From contig JAIYAX010000002.1 of NCBI GenBank assembly GCA_027488815.1, positions 1-64,000 on the forward strand: DNA of 64,000 nt, written 5' to 3'. Shown one piece after another: positions 42,908-50,828 of this stretch (position 1 is the stretch's first letter; every line of letters begins with the position of its first letter). The notes beneath the pieces are model-generated. The model did no database searches. It was not told the origin of the DNA and saw nothing but the letters and a program-made list of their open reading frames with translations. Source of the stretch: Cytophagaceae bacterium. Its GTDB lineage: Bacteria; Bacteroidota; Bacteroidia; Cytophagales; JAIYAX01. The position numbers and the translations under genes are program-made.

Positions 42908-43267
42908 ATGGCTACAAGAATTCCAGAAATCGTTGTTTTTGAACATGCAAATTTTAGAGGACGGGAATTTAGGACCAACATATTGGAGGTGCCAAATGTT
43001 GCCAATCTGACAATTGAGTACTATCCCGCTTTTGTGTATTTTAGGAGGCAGGATGTTGGTGAAATTGTATATACGCAATGGAATATGAATGACCAAATTT
43101 CTTCAATTATTGTCGTTTCTGGTATTTGGCAATTTTTTAGAGATATTAATTTTCAGAACCCAATAGGACCTGAATTAAGGCCCGACTACTACCCATGGGT
43201 TGGGGCGATAAATATTCCTAATGATCATATATCTTCCTTTAGATGCGTTAGGCGAACAACAGAATAG
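42908..43267 (+). CDS. Beta/gamma-crystallin domain protein, calcium-binding type
   Basis: 119 residues, one double-Greek-key domain with no signal peptide. The first motif starts VVFEHANFRGREF (residues 9-21), the second WQFFRDINFQNP (74-85). Each closes with the calcium-clamp pattern N/D-N/D-x-x-S/T-S: NDQISS at 61-66 and NDHISS at 105-110. Both canonical Ca2+ sites are therefore intact. Microbial crystallins of this kind bind Ca2+ and gain stability, and some occur in stress or spore contexts. The gene stands alone between REP clusters 3 and 4. Its own base composition is more AT-rich than that of the core genes nearby. Confidence 0.85.
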   Translation: MATRIPEIVVFEHANFRGREFRTNILEVPNVANLTIEYYPAFVYFRRQDVGEIVYTQWNMNDQISSIIVVSGIWQFFRDINFQNPIGPELRPDYYPWVGAINIPNDHISSFRCVRRTTE

Positions 43268-43343
43268 TTTTTAAAAATTATTTTACTATTAAGCATATTC
43301 TAACCTAGTTGAACTCCATCCTTAGGTGATTAAATCTTCGCCA

Positions 43344-43567
43344 TGGTTCGTGTCCCACGAACCACAGATAAACCAATGAATACTATATGCTCCTGCCGTG
43401 GTTCGTGTCCCACGAACCACAGGGTTTAAATTAACCTCATTTCATTTTTCACCATCAGCCAAAGAATGTCATCGACCCCTGCCGTGGTTCGTGTCCCACG
43501 AACCACAGGGTTTGATTTAAATGATGGTTCGTGGGACACGAACCATGGCGGAGTGTCCCACGAACCA
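43344..43567. repeat. REP-like palindrome cluster 4 upstream of the RAYT gene
   Basis: Four full palindromes: 43344-43364, 43399-43419 and 43485-43505 (loop TCC), and 43525-43545 (loop GGA). A half copy lacking the left arm lies at 43553-43567. Spacers repeat the words CAGGGTTTAAATTAACCT and CAAGGTTTAATTTAACCT. The stretch 43268-43654 contains no gene; it is filled by these elements and by the direct repeat listed separately. Confidence 0.92.
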
Positions 43568-43624
43568 CAAGGTTTAATTTAACCTAATTCATATTTCACG
43601 ATTAACCAATGAATACTATATGCT
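43369..43624 (+). repeat. Direct repeat bracketing part of REP cluster 4
   Basis: The word AACCAATGAATACTATATGC occurs at 43371-43390 and again at 43604-43623, 233 bases apart, the second copy 31 bases before the transposase ATG. It shows that the upstream flank of the transposase gene was duplicated together with palindromes. Confidence 0.8.
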
Positions 43625-43654
43625 ATATTTCTAGTATCAAAACAATGGAAGAAG

Positions 43655-44200
43655 ATGAGAAAATCATATATGCAACCAGGTTCAATTTTCTTTTTTACTG
43701 CCACTATTCACAAATGGATACCCTTACTAGCAGATGATTATTGCAAAGAAATTGTTTTGACATCGTTCAAAAATCTATCTGAACGTGGTTTGCTTCAGGT
43801 TTATGCCTTTGTGATTATGCCAAACCATGTACATATCATTTGGAAAACAACTGGGTTAAACGGGAAAGAGACTGTTCAAGGTTCATTCTTGAAGTATACT
43901 TCACATGCATTTAGAAAGCACCTGACGTCTCAGTTGCCAGAAAAGTTAGAGCAGTTTCGTGTAAATGCATCTAATAAACAGTTTGAGTTTTGGAAACGGG
44001 ACTCACTTGCAATTCATTTGTATAGCCCAGAAGTGGCATATCAAAAACTTGAATACATACACCGTAACCCGCTTGCCAGCCATTGGAATCTGGCAACCAG
44101 CCCGGAACATTACAAATGGTCGTCAGCATTCTATTACCTTTCCGGGGAAACTGAATTTTTGTTTTTAAAAAATATTAGAACGGCTTTGCACGGGATTTAA
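43655..44200 (+). CDS. REP-associated tyrosine transposase (RAYT, Y1/IS200-like HUH family)
   Basis: 181 residues. The HUH motif is His58-Val-His60 in VIMPNHVHIIWK. The candidate catalytic Tyr134 lies in AYQKLEYIHRNPLA, the usual RAYT YIHxNP setting. FWKRDSLAIHLYS is also family-typical. RAYTs are single-copy relatives of IS200 transposases that nick and rejoin single-stranded REP hairpins and are linked to spread of REP sequences. Palindromes lie 88 bases upstream (last half copy) and 10 bases downstream of the gene, as expected of an active RAYT-REP unit. There is no insertion-sequence end structure, so it is not a classical IS. Confidence 0.94.
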   Translation: MRKSYMQPGSIFFFTATIHKWIPLLADDYCKEIVLTSFKNLSERGLLQVYAFVIMPNHVHIIWKTTGLNGKETVQGSFLKYTSHAFRKHLTSQLPEKLEQFRVNASNKQFEFWKRDSLAIHLYSPEVAYQKLEYIHRNPLASHWNLATSPEHYKWSSAFYYLSGETEFLFLKNIRTALHGI

Positions 44201-44209
44201 GAGATGGGA

Positions 44210-44305
44210 TGGTTCGTGCGACACGAACCATGGCGGTGAGTTGCATTGCATGGGTTTTAAATAATGGTTCGTGCGACACGAACCATGGCGGAAGGACACG
44301 AACCA
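44210..44305. repeat. REP-like palindrome cluster 5 downstream of the RAYT gene
   Basis: Two perfect palindromes, 44210-44230 and 44265-44285, both with loop CGA, and a fragment at 44294-44305. Flanks are CATGGCGG, as in cluster 3 and cluster 4. The cluster starts 10 bases after the transposase stop. Confidence 0.92.
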
Positions 44306-44374
44306 TGGCGGAGGATTTAAACAATGGAGGTACAAACCCCTTCAAAACTTAAACTTCAACACAACAAAACCCAA

Positions 44375-46885
44375 TTACTCCACCCCGTTCTGCAACACCA
44401 GCACACTAAAGCTGCGGCGAATGCGATAGGTGCGGGGCTCATCGCTGGTGGCCAGATCTGCGGCTTTGTAATTGATGCCATCCACACTGATCAAATGTGG
44501 CTCAAATGGTAGGCCGATAAACTTGATCTTGTAGGTATCATACCTAGGTGTGTACATGCCTTCCTCCGTTTGTTCTACTATGATGCTGTTTACTGCTCCC
44601 TCCACACTGAATTTCTTCTCCACGTAGATCTCCTGCTCATAGCCAAAAGTGTCACCATGGTCTTCGTACATGTAGCTGTTTACTTGGTAGTTGGCATAGT
44701 ACACATTGAGCATCAGCTCTCCGATGGGTTTTTCGCCTACATACTGCATCACCGGATATTCAGGGATCACCGCCCCGGCCCGCATAAACAGGGGCATGGT
44801 ATGGATGGAGGCTTCGATATAAAATTCCTGCCCTCCATGGATCAGTTCATGCGTCCAGAAGTTGTACCAGTTGCCATGTGGGATGTAAACCATCCGGCCT
44901 GTGGCACCCTGCTCCATCACAGGGCAAACCAATATCTTATTGCCAAAGGTAAATTCGTCCTCCCGATACAAGTTGGTCTCTACTTCTTGTTCAAACATAG
45001 AGATAGGCCTGAGCATGGGGAAACCATACTTATGATGCTCCCAAAACACTGAATAGATATAAGGGATCAGCCGGTAGCGCAGCTCTATAAACTTACGGAT
45101 GATGTCCTCGAAAAATTCTCCAAAACTCCATGGCTCTCTGGGTCGGGTATCACCCGCAGAGTGTGTACGCATGAAGGGGTGGAAAATGCCAAGTTGTATC
45201 CAGCGTGTATAAAGTTCACCATCAGGCTCACCGGTAAATCCCCCTATGTCAGAGCCACAGAAGGAGATGCCTGATGTGCTAAGTCTCACACACATAGTAG
45301 CGGCCAGCTTTAGGTGTTCCCAGGTGGCCACGTTGTCGCCCGTCCAGGTGGAGGAGTAGCGCTGCACCCCTGCATAGCCTGAGCGGGTAATGGTGAGGGG
45401 GCGTTTGTTTTTCATGAACTTGCGAAGACCCATATAGGTCGCCCGCACCATCTGCATGCCATACACATTGTGTGCCTTGCGGTGGCTACCCCTGTGGCCG
45501 TCAAACTGATGCCGTACATCATTGGGGAAAGTGCCCATCCCAAATACTGCAGGCTCGTTCATGTCGCACCACACACCTGCCACGCCAAATTCTACCATCT
45601 CCTGAAATAGCTCTGACCACCATTCCCTTACGTTAGCGTTGGTAAAATCCGGAAAATGGCATTTGCCCGGCCATACATGGCCCTCCATGAGGTAGTCGTC
45701 ACTACGCTTGCAAAACACCTTTCGCTCAGAACCTTCTTTGAACACCCAGTAGTTTTCGTCCACCTTGATGCCCGGATCAATGATCACCACAGTTTTGAAT
45801 CCTTGAATTTGCAGTTCTTTAATCATGCGGCGAGGATCAGGAAAATACTTACTGCTCCAGGTAAAGCAGCGGTAGCCTTCCATATAGTCAATGTCGAGGT
45901 AGATGGCATCGCAGGGGATTTTCCGCTCCCGAAAAGTGGCGGCCAACTCCTTTACTTTACTTTCCGGAAAGTAACTCCAGCGGCTTTGCTGATAGCCCAA
46001 GGCCCACATGGGTGGCATGGGATGAGTACCGGTTAGCTGGGCATAGCGTTTTACGACGTCCATCATGTGCGGCCCATAGATGAAGTAATAATTGATTTCT
46101 CCTCCATCAGCCCAGAAGCTTACTTTATCAGGATCTTCATGGGCAAAATCAAAGTTGGTCTTGTAGGTATTGTCAAAAAATATCCCGTAGGCTTTGTTGT
46201 GATGGATGCCAACATAAAAGGGGATGTTTTTGTACAAAGGGTCACGGCCAAACTCGAAGGCATAAGTATCTGAACCCCAAAGCTCAAAGCGTTTTCCTTT
46301 CAGGTCCAGATTGGTAGGCTTATCGCCTAGGCCAAAAAAGTGTTCATTGGTTTGAAAACGCTTGCTGCAATAAACATAATAGCCTCCAAAATCCGTATTT
46401 TCTTCCCAGTGCATACCATGTGCATCTTCGTTGAGCACATTCTCTTCTGCATCTAAAAACCGGATCAGAAAGTCCTTTTTGATGACCTCACAGGAAATGG
46501 TGCCGGTAGAGATGAGATACCGGTCTACACTTTCAGAAAACTCGATTTTGGATACTTTGAATTGATTATGATGAATAGCATAGCTGAAGTCATCCAGAAA
46601 AGTGCCCATAGGAGCCAGACGGATACGAATGACTTTGTCCGAAACCACACTGACGCATACCGTAGAGTCTCCATCGGAGAAGAAGAAGTTGTTGCCCGAC
46701 ACCCAAAAGGTTTTGATTTCTTCCAGGTATTCTTTTTTGCGCTCGGGTACTGTGGTGATCACCGGGTTTAGCATGTTGAAGCTCCCATCGGTTTGTTCCT
46801 GCTGTGCATGTTGAAGCACTTGCTGTCTGGTCTTGTTTTCAAAGACCTGGTTTTCCATCGGTATACTGGGTTTTTCTCTTTTCAT
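44375..46885 (-). CDS. Glycoside hydrolase family 31 (alpha-glucosidase type)
   Basis: 836 residues, no signal peptide. The N-terminal beta-sandwich (to about 250) precedes the catalytic barrel. The nucleophile Asp is in GVWCDMNEPAVFG; the acid/base Asp is in STWTGDNVATWEHLK. IPCDAIYLDIDYMEGYRCFTW and FRTHSAGDTRPREPW are further family words. C-terminal beta domains follow (NWYNFWTHELIHGG, YVGEKPIGELMLNVYY). It should release glucose or related sugars from alpha-glucosides in the cytoplasm, perhaps from glycogen-derived oligosaccharides. It has no operon partner; the gene downstream is REP cluster 5 and the RAYT on the other strand. Confidence 0.95.
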   Translation of the reverse strand: MKREKPSIPMENQVFENKTRQQVLQHAQQEQTDGSFNMLNPVITTVPERKKEYLEEIKTFWVSGNNFFFSDGDSTVCVSVVSDKVIRIRLAPMGTFLDDFSYAIHHNQFKVSKIEFSESVDRYLISTGTISCEVIKKDFLIRFLDAEENVLNEDAHGMHWEENTDFGGYYVYCSKRFQTNEHFFGLGDKPTNLDLKGKRFELWGSDTYAFEFGRDPLYKNIPFYVGIHHNKAYGIFFDNTYKTNFDFAHEDPDKVSFWADGGEINYYFIYGPHMMDVVKRYAQLTGTHPMPPMWALGYQQSRWSYFPESKVKELAATFRERKIPCDAIYLDIDYMEGYRCFTWSSKYFPDPRRMIKELQIQGFKTVVIIDPGIKVDENYWVFKEGSERKVFCKRSDDYLMEGHVWPGKCHFPDFTNANVREWWSELFQEMVEFGVAGVWCDMNEPAVFGMGTFPNDVRHQFDGHRGSHRKAHNVYGMQMVRATYMGLRKFMKNKRPLTITRSGYAGVQRYSSTWTGDNVATWEHLKLAATMCVRLSTSGISFCGSDIGGFTGEPDGELYTRWIQLGIFHPFMRTHSAGDTRPREPWSFGEFFEDIIRKFIELRYRLIPYIYSVFWEHHKYGFPMLRPISMFEQEVETNLYREDEFTFGNKILVCPVMEQGATGRMVYIPHGNWYNFWTHELIHGGQEFYIEASIHTMPLFMRAGAVIPEYPVMQYVGEKPIGELMLNVYYANYQVNSYMYEDHGDTFGYEQEIYVEKKFSVEGAVNSIIVEQTEEGMYTPRYDTYKIKFIGLPFEPHLISVDGINYKAADLATSDEPRTYRIRRSFSVLVLQNGVE

Positions 46886-46953
46886 GGGTAAGGCCTATGG
46901 CTGCCTGCGTTCGCCAAATCTACACCTTTTTAAGAATTGAAATCAGGCGAAGC

Positions 46954-47565
46954 TCAGTCTTTCAATTGGATCAGTTGATTGCAGATTTGAACCTCTTCCG
47001 GCAGGTTGGAAGCGATAATCAGAGTACTTTTCTGAGAAATATGATTCAATCGCTTAAGCACCCATTCGGTACCGCTTTGATCAAGGTTTCCGGTTGGCTC
47101 ATCCAGAAGAATCAGTGGGCAATCGGCATAGAGACAAAGGAGAAGTTTGAGGCGTTGTTTCATGCCACTGGAGAATTGCTGAACCGGCCGCTGGGCAGCA
47201 GAAGCTAAGCCTGCTTCTTCCAGCAATTGGGCTATTTGAAAGCCATCGCTTAGTTTTTTGATGTTGTACCAATCCTTCAAGATTTCAATAGGACTTAGGT
47301 ATTCGGGCAGTAGTTGGTAAGGTGCTGAAAAGACCAAATGTTGAAAAACAGCCTGCTCATCAATAGATTTTTCTTCCACCTTCCAATCGATCGATCCTTC
47401 CGTTTGGGGCATCATTCCGGCAAGGATTTGCAGCAGGGTAGATTTGCCACTGCCGTTGGCTCCGGTGATGGCTACTCTTGCTCCTTGAGCGATATTCAGG
47501 TCAAGGTTCCGGAAGATCCATTGCCGGTTAAATTTCCGGCCCAGGTTCCGGGCCTCAAGGTTCAT
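46954..47565 (-). CDS. ABC transporter ATP-binding protein without adjacent permease
   Basis: 203 residues. Walker A GANGSGKSTLL (residues about 36-46), signature FSSGMKQRLKLLL, Walker B CPLILLDEPTGNLD. Short length and overall pattern resemble CcmA-type or drug-export ATPases. No permease gene is adjacent. Its ATG overlaps the lpxA stop by four bases (47562-47565), so it belongs to the lipid A operon. A role in lipid or cell-envelope transport is therefore possible but unproven. Confidence 0.9.
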   Translation of the reverse strand: MNLEARNLGRKFNRQWIFRNLDLNIAQGARVAITGANGSGKSTLLQILAGMMPQTEGSIDWKVEEKSIDEQAVFQHLVFSAPYQLLPEYLSPIEILKDWYNIKKLSDGFQIAQLLEEAGLASAAQRPVQQFSSGMKQRLKLLLCLYADCPLILLDEPTGNLDQSGTEWVLKRLNHISQKSTLIIASNLPEEVQICNQLIQLKD

Positions 47566-48350
47566 TTCATGGAATTGCTGAAGCCCTTCATAATGCCACG
47601 CTCAGAGTTGCGTACGAAATTCAATATTTCATCACGCTCTTTTGAAGCTGACATGTTCATTTCAATGTAGCTCAATGCATCACTGTTGTTGAGGCCTTTG
47701 AGGTAAATCATACGGTAGATTTCCTGAATTTCCGAAATCTTTTCACCGCCGAAGCCCCTGCGGCGTAGCCCGACAGAGTTGATGCCTACATAGCCCAGTG
47801 GTTCCCTTGCTGCCTTGGTAAAAGGGGGTATATCCTTTCTGACCAGTGATCCACCTGAAACCATCACATGGGCACCTATTTTCACAAACTGATGGATGGC
47901 ACTGGCTCCACCGATGATGGCAAAGTCATCTATGGCTACATGTCCTGCCACTAAAACCGAATTGACAAGGATCACATTGTTGCCAATCTCACAGTCATGC
48001 GCCACATGCACATAGCCCATGAGTAGGCAGTTTCTGCCGATCACCGTTTTCATCTTATCAGTAGTGCCACGGCTGATGTTGACACACTCACGGATCACTG
48101 TGTTATCGCCGATATGCGTCGTAGTGACTTCACCTGCAAACTTAAGATCCTGAGGGACAGCGGAAACCGTAGCTCCCGGAAATACTTTTACATTTTTGCC
48201 CAGTCTGGCACCATCACTGATCACCGTGTGTGAGCCAATCCAACTGCCATCACCGATCTCTACATCGCCGGCGATCACGGCAAAAGGTTCAATGGTAACT
48301 TTGGCACCAATCCTGGCTTCGGGATGAATATGAGCTAAAGGAGAGATCAT
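47562..48350 (-). CDS. lpxA: UDP-N-acetylglucosamine acyltransferase
   Basis: Transfers a hydroxyacyl chain from acyl carrier protein to the 3-OH of UDP-GlcNAc, the first step of lipid A synthesis. 262 residues, normal length. The left-handed beta-helix shows hexapeptide repeats from IHPEARIGAKVTIEPFAVI onward. The catalytic His is His118 in HVAHDC. NISRGTTDKMKTVIG and the helical C-terminus (LRRRGFGGEKISEIQEIYR) are typical. It follows lpxC/fabZ by 6 bases and overlaps the ABC ATPase gene. Confidence 0.97.
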   Translation of the reverse strand: MISPLAHIHPEARIGAKVTIEPFAVIAGDVEIGDGSWIGSHTVISDGARLGKNVKVFPGATVSAVPQDLKFAGEVTTTHIGDNTVIRECVNISRGTTDKMKTVIGRNCLLMGYVHVAHDCEIGNNVILVNSVLVAGHVAIDDFAIIGGASAIHQFVKIGAHVMVSGGSLVRKDIPPFTKAAREPLGYVGINSVGLRRRGFGGEKISEIQEIYRMIYLKGLNNSDALSYIEMNMSASKERDEILNFVRNSERGIMKGFSNSMK

Positions 48351-48356
48351 AGTGGT

Positions 48357-49751
48357 CTAGACAGGGTTTTTTCTCACAATGCTGGCGGACATGACCGCTT
48401 CGCAAACCAGGTTATTGCCAACGAATGCCTGTCCCTGCATTTTGGCAATTCCTCTTTTAATTGGCGAAAGTAACTCACATTTGAATACCAACGTATCGCC
48501 GGGAACCACCATTTTTTTAAAACGGCAATTTTCGATAGCGAGGAAGTAGGTCCAGTAATTATCCGGGTCGGGTACTGAGTTAAGCACAAGAATGCCTCCC
48601 GTTTGCGCCATAGCTTCAATTTGCAGCACGCCAGGCATCACAGGGTTACCCGGAAAGTGGCCCTGAAAAAAGGGCTCGTTCATGGTGACGTTTTTAATCC
48701 CGATCACTGCATTTTCATCCATGTATACAATTTTGTCTACCAACTGGAAGGGGTATCGGTGGGGAAGGATTTTTGCAATTTGTACGGTATCAAGCACCGT
48801 AGGCATTTTAGGATCGTAATGCGGGGCTCGTTGAGCTTCTTCCCTCATGAGCTTTTTCAGCTTTTTTGCAAAAGCGATATTGGCTGCATGTCCGGGTCTG
48901 GCTGCCAATATCTGCGCCTTTAAAGGTCGGCCTACAAGTGCGAGGTCTCCGATCATGTCGAGCAACTTATGTCTGGCAGGCTCATTTTTGTACCTCAGCT
49001 CAACATTGTTAAGAATACCCTCTTTTTTAACTTCTACTTTAGGCTTATTGAAAAGCTTGGCCAAATGCTCCAGCTCATCGTCATTCACGACCCTGTCGAC
49101 GATCACGATAGCATTGTTCAGGTCTCCGCCTTTGATCAGGTTTTGCTTCTGAAGCATTTCCAATTCATGCAAAAAACAAAAAGTACGGCATGAGGCAATT
49201 TCCTTTCCGAATTGGGTGATGTCGGTCAGTGAGGCATGCTGGCTTCCTAAAACAGGTGAATTGTAATCCACCATCACCGTTACCCTATAGTCATCCAATG
49301 GCAAGGCTGCGATTTCTACATCACGCTCGGGCTCACGGTAAAACACACTTCTGGGTACTTCAAAATAATCTCTCAGGGCATTTTGCTCTTCAAGACCGGT
49401 TTCAGCAAGCGCATCATAAAACTGTATCGAGCTGCCATCCAAAATGGGAGGCTCAGGCCCGTCGATTTGGATCAGTACATTGTCAATCTGCAAGCCAACA
49501 AGAGCGGCCAGGGTATGCTCCACCGTGTTGATGCGGGCACCGTTTTGCTCGATGGTTGTCCCTCGGCTCAGATCGACCACATTGTCTACATCCACATCAA
49601 CTATGGGTTGCCCCTCGAGGTCGATTCGCTGAAATTTGATGCCATGATAAGGCTTTGCAGGCAGGAAGGTCATGTTGGCAACCACTCCGGTATGAAGGCC
49701 TACACCGGAAAGGGTTACCGGTTTTTTTATTGTTTGTTGTTTTACATTCAT
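48357..49751 (-). CDS. lpxC/fabZ: LpxC/FabZ fusion: UDP-3-O-acyl-GlcNAc deacetylase and 3-hydroxyacyl-ACP dehydratase
   Basis: 464 residues. Residues 1-305 are LpxC, the zinc deacetylase that commits the cell to lipid A (KKPVTLSGVGLHTGVVANMTFLPA, NTVEHTLAALVGLQIDNVLI, LDGSSIQFYDAL, and the second zinc-site KLLDMIGDLALVGRPL). Residues about 320-464 are FabZ, the dehydratase of fatty-acid elongation (IAKILPHRYPFQLVDKIVYM, NEPFFQGHFPGNPVMPGVLQIEAMAQ). This fusion is characteristic of Bacteroidota and Chlorobi and places two competing uses of 3-hydroxyacyl-ACP on one chain. Its start overlaps lpxD by four bases. Confidence 0.97.
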   Translation of the reverse strand: MNVKQQTIKKPVTLSGVGLHTGVVANMTFLPAKPYHGIKFQRIDLEGQPIVDVDVDNVVDLSRGTTIEQNGARINTVEHTLAALVGLQIDNVLIQIDGPEPPILDGSSIQFYDALAETGLEEQNALRDYFEVPRSVFYREPERDVEIAALPLDDYRVTVMVDYNSPVLGSQHASLTDITQFGKEIASCRTFCFLHELEMLQKQNLIKGGDLNNAIVIVDRVVNDDELEHLAKLFNKPKVEVKKEGILNNVELRYKNEPARHKLLDMIGDLALVGRPLKAQILAARPGHAANIAFAKKLKKLMREEAQRAPHYDPKMPTVLDTVQIAKILPHRYPFQLVDKIVYMDENAVIGIKNVTMNEPFFQGHFPGNPVMPGVLQIEAMAQTGGILVLNSVPDPDNYWTYFLAIENCRFKKMVVPGDTLVFKCELLSPIKRGIAKMQGQAFVGNNLVCEAVMSASIVRKNPV

Positions 49752-50800
49752 GGATTTGACTCCGTGGGCTTCAAATTAAGTACTTTCTCTTCGAGCTCTT
49801 CTATCCGCTCTAATAGTTCGGGAAGACGCCTGAATACAGTGTAGGAGCGAATGTAGGGCTTGCGCTCAAAGGCCGGAGACCCAAAGAGCTGCAATCCTTC
49901 CTCCTCCAAACTTTTGGTGAGGCCCGATTGTGCAAGAATAGTGGTTTTATTGGGAATATGAAGATGTCCGGCAATTCCTACCTGCCCGGCAATGATGCAA
50001 TTCTCTCCGATTTTGGAAGAACCGGAGATGCCCGACTGCCCGGCCATCACGGTGTTTTTGCCTATTTCTACGTTGTGAGCGATCTGGATCAGGTTATCAA
50101 GCTTTACCCCTTCACGAATGATGGTGCTGCCCATCGTTGCACAATCTACTACTGTATTGGCCCCGATCTCCACATGATTTTCAAGGATCACATTGCCCAA
50201 TTGAGGGATTTTTTTGTAACTGCCATCAGGCTGGGGTGCGAAGCCAAAGCCATCGCTGCCCACTACCACTCCTGCATGTAGTGTACAGTGGTTTCCGATC
50301 ACCGTGTTTTTGTAAATCTTAACGCCTGGAAATAAAACGCAGTGGTCTCCGATGCTCACATTGTCACCAATGTAAACCTGAGGATATATTTTAACATGTT
50401 TCCCAATGCTGACCTTTTTGCCGATGTAGGAAAATGCGCCCCGGTAGACTCCTTCTCCATGTTTTGAACCATCACCCATAAAACTGGGCTCTTCGATCCC
50501 CTGGATCAGCATACCTGACATTCGTTGGTATTGTTCAAGCAAGGTGGTAAAAGCGGTGTAGGCATCGTTCACCCTGATTAAGGCCGCTTTAACAGGCTTT
50601 TTTGGCTCAAAATTGTCATTGACGATAACGGCTGAGGCCTCAGTGGTATACAGGTAATTCTCGTATTTGGGATTAGATAAAAAAGAAATAGAGCCTGGGA
50701 AGCCCTCTTCTATTTTTGCAATTCGGTCAACTTTTATCTGTTTGTCGCCTTCTACAGTCCCGTTGAGTAGGCGAGCAATTTCTTCAATGGTGAATACCAT
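49748..50800 (-). CDS. lpxD: UDP-3-O-(3-hydroxyacyl)glucosamine N-acyltransferase
   Basis: 350 residues. Adds the second hydroxyacyl chain, on the 2-amino group, in lipid A synthesis. The N-terminal domain (1-100, FTIEEIARLLNGTVEGDKQI, ISFLSNPKYENYLYTT) binds the uracil part. The central hexapeptide helix runs from about 110 to 300 (KVSIGKHVKIYPQVYIGDNVSIGDHC, LHAGVVVGSDGFGFAP, LIQIAHNVEIGKNTVMAGQSGISGS). The catalytic His is in IAHNVEIG. The C-terminal helix is charged. It overlaps lpxC/fabZ and follows the HD-domain gene by 28 bases. Confidence 0.97.
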   Translation of the reverse strand: MVFTIEEIARLLNGTVEGDKQIKVDRIAKIEEGFPGSISFLSNPKYENYLYTTEASAVIVNDNFEPKKPVKAALIRVNDAYTAFTTLLEQYQRMSGMLIQGIEEPSFMGDGSKHGEGVYRGAFSYIGKKVSIGKHVKIYPQVYIGDNVSIGDHCVLFPGVKIYKNTVIGNHCTLHAGVVVGSDGFGFAPQPDGSYKKIPQLGNVILENHVEIGANTVVDCATMGSTIIREGVKLDNLIQIAHNVEIGKNTVMAGQSGISGSSKIGENCIIAGQVGIAGHLHIPNKTTILAQSGLTKSLEEEGLQLFGSPAFERKPYIRSYTVFRRLPELLERIEELEEKVLNLKPTESNP

Positions 50801-50828
50801 TCACAGGTCACTTTTTGCATGAACAATT

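Noticed and set aside
43655-44200. Complete IS200/IS605 insertion sequence
   Set aside because: There is no TnpB and no defined element ends; sequence and REP context match a domesticated RAYT.
43344-44305. CRISPR-like array of short repeats
   Set aside because: The repeats are palindromes in both orientations at irregular spacing (40-90 bases) and the spacers are themselves repeated. No cas gene is nearby, and the neighbour is a RAYT.
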